Shown: positions 54,971-64,000 of the stretch, in pieces
How positions within the stretch are numbered: the stretch's first letter is position 1
Layout of the letters: every line of letters begins with the position of its first letter
NCBI RefSeq assembly: GCF_031755915.1
Contig: NC_083384.1
Location: 18,321,001 to 18,385,000 of the forward strand
DNA: 64,000 bases
Reading direction: 5' to 3'
Source: Ziziphus jujuba
Lineage: Eukaryota > Streptophyta > Magnoliopsida > Rosales > Rhamnaceae
Program-made: the position numbers and the translations under genes
The notes under the pieces: model-generated
What the model saw: the letters and a program-made list of their open reading frames with translations, nothing else
What the model was told of the DNA's origin: nothing
Databases searched by the model: none

Positions 54971-57238
54971 TGATACAAGCATAAGACGACCTGCTCCTAA
55001 ACCCGTATTATATTAACCCGGATCTAATTGTGTTCAAGTTATAATGGTCATCTTGACCCCTAACCAACTTGTGATTAGAAACCTTGGTATATAATGAAGA
55101 TGCCACAAAAGGTGATGGAAGGCCTATTGATAAGTCAAACTAAAACACTCATTCACTAATAATGTTTTAGGTGTTCAAAAGAACAAAGAGAATTCAATCT
55201 TACATATAATTTTCTATATAAAATTCATGCTTTTTTTTTCTCATTGAAAATAAGCCTTTAAATAGGCTAAGATTACAGAGCAAAAGCCCTAAAAAATTAA
55301 TTCAAGACCGGACACAAAGTGTTGAGAAAAAGGAAAGTAGAGAAAAGGAAAGTGCCTAATTTTTCTTAGTTTCCTAAACAACTTTGGATTAATTAATTCC
55401 TTTATTTTGAATTAGGAATTTACAATTGAAATACTAAAATGATAAGTTTCCTAAACTTATTTTTCCAGCAAATAAATCAATAAAAATCAAAATAAAAGAC
55501 TAATTTCCTAAATCGAAAAGTCAAAATCAAATTAGGAAACTAGTTGACTAGTTTGATTAGGAGGTATGTTTGACCAATCCCCAGTTTGTTTGGGCTCCAA
55601 ATTAGCTTCAATATGCCATGTAGGATGTCAAATATGATTAATAATGATTCCCACACGTTGTCTCTTGATTGGAATAAGTTAAACAAGAAGAAAAGTCAAA
55701 GCCAGCGGCAAAACAACACATTTTTTGCCAAATTGAGAGGCTATCCATACAAGTCCTTTTTAGATTCTTTTGATTCAGCCTTGGCTGGATTCCATGTCTT
55801 CTTAATGATATTCATTGTGTTCATGAAGTGTTAGAACCATTCCTTGATGCCCGGGGTCCAAATTTGCACGAAAATAGCTACCCGAGTCCTTATTGGTCTC
55901 TACCATTTGGAGGCTTAAAACGGGTATTGTATAATGTGAATCTGTCCAAGGCCACATAACCGACAATCCGCTGGGGTGCTGACCCAATATGGATGAAGAT
56001 TGGGCCAATCATTAAGGCTCAAACTAAGAGATTTAAGGACAAATTTGCTGCCTCTATTCAGGGAGTAACTCATTCTCGAGAGGACTTGTCCACACCCGAA
56101 GATACATGACCTGTTTTGAGCTTACAAGGTGGAAGCCGATACGGGCCCGGGTAGTGATTTTTGTACATTGAAGGAGCCTGGGCAGCATAAATTGGGTCCA
56201 ATGCTTCATGGATTCAATACATATGTTTAAGAGGATATGGAATGAAGTCAAGGAAGATTCAAAGCCAACCAAAAAGAGGCTATGTGCATGGATTGAAGAA
56301 TTGGCCAGTTTTGTTGTATTTGCCGCTGACTTTACTGTATTTTGCTGAGTTGGTTTTTTTCTCTGTCTTCCAAACAAGCCCAACGTGTGGGGCTCCATAA
56401 TAAGATTATTTGGCATCCTAAAAAACATATTAAAGCTGATTTGGAGCCGAAATTGGTCAAAAATTGATCAAAGTCAACTTAATCAAAAAACTAGTATTTT
56501 GAGTTTCCTAATTTGATTCTACTTTTTGTTTTAGGAAGTTACCATTACTTTTTTTATTTTTATTTATTTATTTTCTGGACAAATAAGTTTATGAAAGTTA
56601 TTGTTTTTATTATTTTCATTGTAAATTAATTAACTCCTAATTCAAAATAAAAGAATTAATTAATCCAAATTAGATTAGGAAAGGAGGAGACTTTCTGCCA
56701 TATCAGGATTCTTCATTTCTTGGCTGGTTTATCCTTTTTGTTTTAGGATTTTATTTTGTTTTCTCTTAGCCTATAAAAGGGCTTGTTTTTTAGGAAGAAC
56801 ACACCATTAATAATATTCAAAATTTATTTTGTGAGATTGAATTTCTCTTTGTTCTTTTGAAAACCTAAAACACTATTAGAGAATGAGTGTTTTTGTTTGA
56901 CTTATCAATAGGACTTCCATCACCTATTGTGGCATCTTCACTGTATACCAAGGTTTTTAATCATAGGTTGGTTAGGGGTCAAGGTGACCATAAAACTTGA
57001 ACATAATTGGATCTGGGCTAATATTATATGGGTTTAGGAGCAGGTTGTCCTAGGTTCGTATCATTGTATCTTCAAGTATTGTCATGCCCTTTTGAGATTG
57101 AATCACTCCATAAATAAAGCCAGCCAATTGTCCTTAAATCTCTTAACTTGCGTCCTAGTGATTGGCCCCATCTTCATTTGTATAGGATCCGTACCTTAGC
57201 GAACAGTCGATTGAACGGGCATGGGTGGAATGACATCA
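54971..57238 (-). repeat. GYP-D 5' LTR, interrupted by a solo LTR
   Basis: In plus coordinates it begins TGATACAAGCATAAG, stops at 55931, resumes after the solo LTR at 57069 (TCTTCAAGTATTG) and ends TGACATCA at 57238. The right arm of the family inverted repeat is partly deleted near 55410. Confidence 0.9.
55932..57063 (+). repeat. Solo GYP LTR inside the GYP-D 5' LTR
   Basis: It starts TAATGTGAATCTG and ends GGTTCGTATCA, 1132 bp, in the opposite orientation to the LTR it entered. Perfect TTGTA duplications flank it (55927-55931 and 57064-57068). The AT inverted repeat (near 56620-56665) is present; the TATTTAA box is changed to CTATAAAAGG (near 56771). Confidence 0.93.
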
Positions 57239-58260
57239 ATATAGGCATGCAATTCTTAGGTTAGATGACATGTTAGATGAATTGCATGGTGCATGTATGT
57301 TTACAAAAATTGATCTTAGGAGTGGATATCATCAAATTAAGAGGGTGATGAATGGAAAACCGCATTTTAGACTAAATATGGATTATATGAATGATTAGTG
57401 ATGCCCTTTGGATTAACTAATACACCTAGTACTTTCATAAGATTAATGAATCATGTCATACATCCATTTATTGGTAAATATGTGGTTGTTTATTTTGATG
57501 ATATTTTTGTATATAGTAGGCATCTAGATGAGCATGTAGAACATCTTAGGTAAGTTTAAATATTCTTAGGAAGAAAAGGTTGTTTACTAACTTGAAAAAG
57601 TGTGATTGTTGCAAAAGTAAACTTGTTTTTCTAGGATTTGTTGTAAGTGTTATAGGGATTAAAGTTGATCAATCCAAGAAGAAAGTAATCCACGAGTGGC
57701 TAAAGCTTACCTCCATTACCCAAGTGAGGAGTTTTCATGGTTTGGCTAGTTTTTACCAAAGATTTGTAAAGAATTTTAGCACTATCGCAGCACCTTTAAT
57801 TGAAGTTGTAAAGCAGAATGTTGGCTTCAAATGGGGGGAAATACAAGATAAATCTTTTGATTTGTTAAAAGAAAAATCAACCAATTCACCTTTACTAGTT
57901 TTGCCAAATTTTTCTAAGACTTTTGAAATTGAGTGTGATGCTTCGGGTGTAGGTATTGGAGCTATTTTAATGTAAGAAGGAAGGCTCATAGCCTATTTTA
58001 ATGAGAAATTGAATGGAGCTATGCTAAATTACCCGACATATGACAAAGAGATGTATGTTTTGGTGAGGGCTTCAGAAACATGGCAGCATTACCTAATGCC
58101 GAAAGAGTTTGTGATTCATACGGATCATAAGTCTCTGAAGCACATTAACATTCAAGGAAAGCTCAATCAAAGGCATGCTAAATGGATTGAGTTTATTGAA
58201 ACATTTCCTTATGTTATTCGCTACAAAAAAGGTAAGGAAAATGTGGTCGCCTATGCATGA
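57239..58260 (+). pseudogene. GYP-E reverse transcriptase (rest) and RNase H
   Basis: RT resumes with [20 protein letters not shown] in one frame and the [11 protein letters not shown] block in another (57308-57340). The catalytic YFDD is intact at 57491-57502 ([20 protein letters not shown]). The frame 57580-57975 covers [39 protein letters not shown] and FEIECDASGVGIGAILM (RNase H start, with the first catalytic Asp) and a stop. [20 protein letters not shown] to [20 protein letters not shown] and [18 protein letters not shown] completes RNase H. Confidence 0.88.
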
Positions 58261-59555
58261 TCCCGAATGTTTGTATTATTTCTACCTAATATGCTAGATT
58301 ACTTGGATTTTAACAATTAAAAGAACTTTGGGAGCATGATAGTGACTTTGGAAAAATATTTAGAGCCTATACAAAAAATGGTTTTAATAAATTTTACATC
58401 TTTGAGAGCTATTTGTTTAGGGAAAACTAACTTTGTGTGCCTAATTGTAGCATTAGGGAATTATTAGTAAGGGAAGGCCATGGTGGTGGTTTAATGGGTT
58501 ATTTTGGTGTTTAAAAACTTTATCCTTGCTGCAAGAACACTTTGATTGGCTTAACATGAGGAAAAATGTGGAGAGAATATGTGAAAGATGCTTAAAGTGC
58601 CAAAAATCGAAGTCCAAGCTGAAGCTGTATGGTTTGTACCTCCCATTGCCAATTCCTTCCTTTCCTTGGGGTGGATTTGTCTATGGATTTTATTTTTGGT
58701 TTACCTAGGTCAAGGATAGGTAAGGATTAAATTTTTGTTGTTGTGGATAGATTTTCTAAGATGACACATTTTATTGGATGTAATAAAACGGATGATGCAT
58801 CTAATGTTGCTAATTTATTCTTTAAGGAAATTGTAAGATTGCATGGATTGCCTAGAATAATTGTGTTGGATAGGGATGCTAAGTTCTTAAGTTATTTTTG
58901 GAAACCTTTGTGGGCTAAGTTAGGAACTAAACTTTTATTTTCAACTACTTATCATCCACAAACTGATGGACAAACTGAAGTTGTAATTAGAACTTTGTCT
59001 ACATTGTTATTGGCTTTAATTAGTAGAAATTTAAGAACATGGGAGGATTGTTTGCCACATGCTGAATTTGCTTATAATAGATCTTTGCATTCAGCCATTA
59101 AATATACACCATTTGAGATTATTTATTGTTTTAATCCTTTTACTTCATTAGGTTTAACACCTTTACATTTAAGTGAATGTGCTAATCTAGATGGAAAATA
59201 AAAAGCTAATTTTGTGAAGTTGATTCATGAAAAAACAAAGGTAGATATTGAGAGGAAGACTGAGCAATATGCAAGAAGTGCTAATCAAGGCCGAAAACAA
59301 GTTGTTTTTGAACCTGGATATTGGGCTTGGTTGCATTTAAGGAATGAGAGATTTCCCGATTAAAGGAAATCCAAGCTTATGGCCCGTGGAGATGGACCCT
59401 TTCAAGTTTTGGAGCGGATAAATGAAAATGCTTACGAACATGACTCACTTGGTGAGTATAATGTTAGTGCTACATTTAATGTTGCTGATTTATCTCCTTT
59501 TGTTGCAGGTGATGACTTTGATTTGAGGGAAACTCCTTTTTCAAGAGGAGGAGAA
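58261..59555 (+). pseudogene. GYP-E integrase
   Basis: The zinc domain reads [32 protein letters not shown] and CLKCQKSKSKLKLYGLYLP (58470-58650). The core starts [15 protein letters not shown] (58673-58715, frameshifted in the neighbouring frame). A 152-residue frame at 58743-59201 holds [20 protein letters not shown] and [20 protein letters not shown], so the second Asp and the Glu of DDE are present. The tail (59260-59560) reads [39 protein letters not shown] and GDDFDLRETPF, then runs into the LTR. This is the best integrase in the window, yet it still has stops. Confidence 0.88.
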
Positions 59556-60739
59556 CAATGAGAATCTGCCCGAACCCGCACAACCGATAATCTGCTTGGG
59601 TGCAAACCTGTTACGGATGAAGACCAGGCCCATCACTAGAGCTTATGTAACAGATTTAAGGACAACTTGGCTGCCTTTATACAGGGAGTAATTAATTCTC
59701 AAATGGGCTTGACAATACCCAAAGATACAAAGCTTGTTTTAAGCATCCAAGTGGTGGAGGCCGATATGGACCCGAGTTGATGTTTTAGTAAAAATGCAGA
59801 CTCTGGGCAGTAAGAAATGGTTCCAACACTTCATGGATTCAATGGATATCTTTAAGAGGTCATGCAAGCAAGTCAAGGTAGAATCAAAGGCAAACAACAA
59901 GGGCTTATGCACATAGGGAGAAGACATGGTCGGTTTTGCTGTATTGGTTGCTGGCTTTACTGTATTTCGCTGAATTGATATTTTCTCTTTGTTTCAAGCA
60001 AGGGTAATGTGTGGGACTCAACAGGACGGGAAAATGGAACTTTTGAAATGCTTTTCATAAGGCAAGGAAGTCAAATCCTATTTGACATCCTATAAGGCAT
60101 ATGGAAGCTGATTTGGAGCTTAAATTAGTCAAAGATTGGTCAAAGCTAGTTTAGTTAGAAAGATAGTCAAATAGTTTCCCAATTTGATTTTGACTTTTTG
60201 TTTTAGGAAATTACTCTTTTATCTTGCTTTTATTTACTTATTTTCTGGATAAAGCAACTTAGGAAAGTTATTATTTCATTATTTTCAATGTAAAATAAAC
60301 AATTCCTCATTCAAAATAAAGGAATTAATTAATACTAATTAGTTTAGGAAAGTAGTGTAAAAATTGGCCAACATATCTCCTTTTCTCTCTGGTGATTGGT
60401 TTTAACCTAAGTTTCTAGGGTTTATTGCTTTATTATTTTAGCCTATTCAAGGACATACTTTTTTGGGGGAGAACACACCTTTATAATATTTAGAAACTTA
60501 TTTGTGTGAAAAGAATTCTCTTTGTTCTCTTTGAACACCTAAAACACCATTAAAGAGTGAGTGTTTTAGCTTGACTTATCAATAGGATTTCCATTACTTA
60601 TTATGGCATCTGCAATATACCAAGGTTTCTAATCACAGGTTAGTTAGGGGTTAAGGGTTTCCCATAAGAACTTGAACTTAGTTGAGATCCGAGCTAGTAT
60701 AATACAGGTTTAGGTGCGAGTCGACCTAGGTTCGTATCA
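59556..60739 (+). repeat. GYP-E 3' LTR
   Basis: It starts CAATGAGAATCTG (mutated TGATG) right after AAGAGGAGGAGAA and ends GGTTCGTATCA, 1184 bp. An extra ~60 bp near 60020-60070 (AGGACGGGAAAATGGAAC region) is not in other copies. The left arm of the inverted repeat is eroded. Confidence 0.88.
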
Positions 60740-61420
60740 CCTTTAAATGACTTACACCTCGATCTACATATCTTGATCTACTTCTCCAATTCAAGCATGG
60801 CATCTCACACAGATTACTAAGTCAGGTGCATTGCTGTAGAAATATTCAGGGTTATGTTCTCGTTTAGGCCATCAATAAACCTCATCTTCTTTCTTGCATC
60901 ATCTGGAATCAAGTATGTATAAACTTAAACAACTTTTGAAACTTCCCTTTGTACTCAAGGACCTCCATATTTCCTTGGCTCAACCCCTCAAATTCTATGC
61001 TCCAAGACTCACACAAAGCAATGGGTAATATTCCATGGTAAAAGCATTCTTGAATTGCTTCCATGTATGATGACGTCTCCTTATCCTTTCTGTCTTCCAC
61101 CGCTTTCTAGCTTCTCCCTCCAACATGAAACTTGCAATTCTAACTCGCTCCTCATTAAAGCATTATATTCCTTCATCCAATATCTTTTCCATATCAGTCA
61201 ACCATGCTATTGTCACTGCTGGACTTTCGACTCCATCAAAATTCATGGTTCCCAAATGTTGTGCCTTATCCACAGTATATCTAGTAGTACTTGTACTTCC
61301 TAAAGCTCAAGTTAACTGTGAGACATGGTTTCTAAGAGTTAACCTAGTACGAGAACCCTCAATCAAGTCATCTCAAGAATCAAATCTACCCCGCCTAAGC
61401 ATCGAATAGATTCTAGAGAA
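60740..61420 (-). pseudogene. TEK gag, N-terminal part
   Basis: The minus strand in mixed frames reads TMNFDGVESPAVTIAWLTDM, EKILDEG, EERVRIASFMLEGEARKRW, HTWKQFKNAFTMEYYP and GLSQGNMEVLEYKGKFQKLF. This is the retrotransposon Gag core (FxGxxDPxxAxxWLxxMExI..ERVxxAxFMLEGEAxxWW..FxxxYFP..GNMxVxEYxxKFxxL). It then reads MRFIDGLNEN-like text up to the GYP-E border at 60740. Confidence 0.82.
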
Positions 61421-61512
61421 ATAAAATAGAAGTTCGAAAAGAAGATACTTCAATAATGTTGAAACAAATGAGTAACTACCAAATGGGATGCATGCACAAT
61501 CACTTCAGGATA

Positions 61513-61540
61513 TAAGAACCTTAAGCTTTGATACTGAAGC
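61513..61540 (-). other. TEK primer-binding site region
   Basis: On the minus strand AGTATCAAAGCTTAAGG lies just after the LTR end CTTGACA. It resembles TGGTATCAGAGC with a few changes. The position next to a TG...CA boundary supports the assignment. Confidence 0.6.
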
Positions 61541-64000
61541 TGTCAAGAACCTTCTAGAATTCCTTACCAAAAACCCTAGGTTAGCTCCCACTGGGGAAAC
61601 CCCATTGACAATTTGTACAAAAAATTTGGCAGCATCTCCCATAAGGGTTGGACTTACCCTAAAAATTCCTACACAGAAAATACATTAGAATACCACCTTA
61701 TTCTTCCTACCTTACTACAAAATTTATCCACAAGGTGCAGCATTTCAATAATAAATAAAAATGGAACAAGCACAAAATTAATAATTTATAAATTCACAAC
61801 AATAGAAATTAGAAATTTACTACACCTCAACATTTAGTACCAGAGCATGCTAAGATTTTAGTTAAGAATAAAAATAACACAAATACAAAGAAAATAATAA
61901 TATTAATATTATAGGAATGAAAAAGGAGGAATATTCTTCTCCATACATGGCAACAGAAGAAAAGCAAAAAGCTTGCACCCAGGACATTCAGCATTCACTA
62001 ATCACGTGGACTTAAAGGAATGAATTTAAAAACAAGAAAAATAATAAGATGGCAATAATCCCAATGAATAGCACCTAATAAGTACTAAAATATTATTATT
62101 ATTGTAAAAAAAATAATAATCAATGAAAAGTAAATAAACAAATGAGTAATAAATAAATATTTAGAAATTAAAATTAAGTAATTTAAGGAATTATTTATAA
62201 ATAAAATAGTTTCTCTCATAACCCTCACTAATTCAATCAGTTTGAAAGGTTTCCCCTTTTTAAAATCATTTTTCATTAAACTCATAATTTTATATTGCCC
62301 CAAAACTTTAAAATAGTTATAAAAATATAAAAAAAATAATAAAATTCGAATAACATTTAAAATAATTTTCAAAACAAATGTTAATGTAAGACAAAATATA
62401 ATTAATATTTAAATGAAACTAGCTAACCACAAGATAAATTAAAACAACATAAAATAAAACAAAATAAAATTATATAGTATGATAAAGTTAAATTCAACAA
62501 TTTTATTAATTTGTAAAATAGAAATTAGGTAATTAATAAACGTAATTTAAAATAGAACGAGATACTAACCTAATGCACCATATTATGTACCCAATGATGT
62601 TAGATACTACTTGGCATCCTAAGCACCTCACTGGTAAAGAGATAAGAAAAATACCTACAATCGGACTCCTTGGTATCCCAAGGTGTCAATGCTAATAACC
62701 TGCCATCATGTGGCCCAGAGGGATGGCTAATGCTCACTGTGCTCAATATCTGCTAACTTCTCATCCTTAACTCCCACAAGATGGCTAAACAATACTTACG
62801 TGCTAAACGATAATATAAAATATAGAACATTAATATTGTATGGTTCATCTAAAATAGTAAAATTTGGCAATGTAATATAACAACAAATTTTTATAAAATA
62901 GTATTGGATTTTAATAAAATTTTCAAAACCCATAGAACTCCTTATTTTGATTGAAACCAAAATATTAAATCCATCCATTTTAATAAAAAATATTTGTTTC
63001 CACAATAAACACATATACTTTTATATACATACACACACACACATATATATATGCGAATAATTTATTCTTCAAACCCAAAATTCAATTTATACAAAATTAG
63101 ATATAAAACCACATCATTTTACATAACACAATTTAATAATATCTTTCTTTAATTAATAGACAACGTAAAATTTTCATAGAAAGTTAAACAATTCATTTAA
63201 CATAAAATAAATAGCTCAAAAATAAATTTAGAAAATGGACCACTCATCTGAAAATGCGGATCATTATGGATCCTCCATATGTCAGTCCCCCGATTCATCG
63301 GGTACTCAAAATATCAACAAAACATAATACCCATTAAAATAATATTTTAACCGGGTATTTTATGCACAATTTATCAAGGGAAGCTAACACAAACTTTAAC
63401 TAAAATTTACAACCTATATACTAAAGTGAAGCTTGGAACATATGGATCACAGATCAAGTCTCACCTACAAGAAATTTGGCTGACGGTGGCTCAAATCTAG
63501 CTAGGAAGACCCAAGTAACTTAATGCTTTTAAATCTTGTGATCTAGCTTGAATTAGACAAAATGGACTTTGGATTTCAACTCAAGGGAGTCAAATTTAGT
63601 GGGAAAGGTTGTAGTTTAGGGGGAAATTTGTTGGAAGCAAGACAACTAGTGAGTCGCTATCTTTAACAGAAAATTCCTCTGACACTAGCAAATCTAGCAG
63701 CCAGTAGTAGTCAAATTGTGGGGGTAGGTTAACCGTGAAATGGGTAACTCAATAGTGGTGATGGTGAGGTAAGGGGGCAGTTGAAAAGAGAGAAATCGAT
63801 CGGAGAAGCAAATGGCACTGCCAAATGGGCAATCTGGTAGGGTGGCAGTTACAGGGTGCCTAAAATGGTGACACATGATGCATGTTGGTTGGACACTATT
63901 CACACATGTCAACTTATACCCGGTAAACCTGACTTGCTTGACTAGTGTGGGCCATAACTTTTTTCATCCATAACTTTTGAACCAGAACACCGATTTTAGT
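61541..64000 (-). repeat. TEK 5' LTR, continues beyond the window
   Basis: In plus coordinates it starts TGTCAAGAACC, the reverse of the LTR end at 7182. Blocks shared with the solo LTR include GATGCTGCCA near 61630 (minus), GGCATCCTAAGCACC and CCCACAAGATGGC (62600-62785). 63340-63700 matches 44661-45000. About 1.1 kb more would be expected past 64000. The CT tract present in the other copies is absent here. No genes are seen; the AT-rich open frames at 62085-62372 and 62796-63014 are compositional. Confidence 0.8.

Larger units (their letters stand above)
49143..57238 (-). mobile_element. GYP-D: minus-strand Ty3/gypsy element with scrambled pol, inserted in GYP-E RT
   Basis: Two LTRs (49143-51228 and 54971-57238), each split by a solo LTR, enclose primer site, leader, gag, protease, spacer and the same three-piece pol remnant as GYP-A and GYP-C. 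Perfect ATATA duplications flank it (49138-49142 and 57239-57243), and GYP-E RT rejoins as ATATAGGCATGCAATTC. The element is in the opposite orientation to its host copy of the same family. Confidence 0.92.
48033..60739 (+). mobile_element. GYP-E: Ty3/gypsy element inserted in TEK gag, split by GYP-D
   Basis: A plus-strand GYP copy: partial 5' LTR (48033-48487), protease-RT spacer and RT start (48488-49142), then after GYP-D the rest of RT, RNase H and integrase (57239-59555) and a 3' LTR (59556-60739). Leader, gag and protease are deleted. Flanks TCTTA and CCTTT agree at only three of five positions, so the duplication is poor. Placement is supported by TEK gag on both sides. Confidence 0.85.
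44661..64000 (-). mobile_element. TEK element: long-LTR Ty3/gypsy (Tekay/Del-like), minus strand, split by GYP-E
   Basis: Read on the minus strand: 5' LTR from beyond 64000 to 61541, primer site 61513-61540, gag (61420-60740, interrupted, then 48032-47641), protease, RT and RNase H (47640-45601), then a truncated 3' LTR (45600-44661). Integrase and the outermost ~90 bp of the 3' LTR are missing. GYP-E sits in gag. Lineage is inferred from the TGTAACACC-like LTR start, LTR length and Gag motifs; no chromodomain is left to confirm it. Confidence 0.78.

Noticed and set aside
1..64000. CRISPR array, bacterial operon, defence system or viral island
   Set aside because: Tandem repeats here are microsatellites or short duplications without spacer structure, and all recognised coding is from plant retroelements or plant gene relics.
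1..64000. tRNA or rRNA genes
   Set aside because: The only tRNA-like matches are 12-14 bp primer-binding sites next to LTRs; no cloverleaf or rRNA block was seen by eye.

Overview
The window is plant nuclear DNA, most likely from a flowering plant. It is AT-rich and full of microsatellites, and almost all of it is decayed LTR retrotransposon sequence of both the Ty3/gypsy and Ty1/copia types, inserted into one another. Initiator-methionine tRNA primer sites (TGGTATCAGAGC) and relics of plant gene families (a WRKY domain and a class II phospholipase A1) support this. I found no intact protein-coding host gene, no tRNA or rRNA gene and no CRISPR array. The species cannot be named from the sequence.

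Four retroelement groups account for most of the window. The names are local labels only. GYP is a gypsy family with ~1.1 kb LTRs (TGATGAGAATC start, TTCGTATCA end); I count 14 complete or partial LTR copies. TEK is a gypsy family with very long (~3.6 kb) LTRs starting TGTATCACCC. COP-1 and COP-2 are two copia elements.

Layout. 1-3101: 3' part of GYP-A. 3234-3451: WRKY-domain relic. 3560-7182: TEK solo LTR with target duplication. About 8230-33285: COP-1, a copia element split by GYP-B (8580-20882, TSD ACTAT, itself holding a solo LTR and a 5'-truncated GYP), by GYP-C (21129-26838, in the COP-1 gag gene), by a TEK LTR fragment plus a GYP LTR fragment, and by a CACTA-like piece. 33286-35278: non-coding. 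35279-42581: class II phospholipase A1 pseudogene split by COP-2, which carries its own solo LTR. 43125-44660: possible Tat-like LTR. 44661-64000: a minus-strand TEK element whose gag is split by GYP-E (plus strand, 48033-60739). GYP-E is split in its reverse transcriptase by GYP-D (minus strand, 49143-57238, TSD ATATA), and each GYP-D LTR is split by a solo LTR.

The most interesting signal is that GYP-A, GYP-C and GYP-D share one internal structure. Gag and protease are kept, but pol is reduced to an integrase fragment, then a reverse-transcriptase fragment, then the integrase tail. This order cannot come from a single simple deletion, and it is found in three separate copies at different loci and on both strands. 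I infer a non-autonomous subfamily that was mobilised after the rearrangement by full-length GYP relatives such as GYP-B and GYP-E. All elements here now carry stops and frameshifts.
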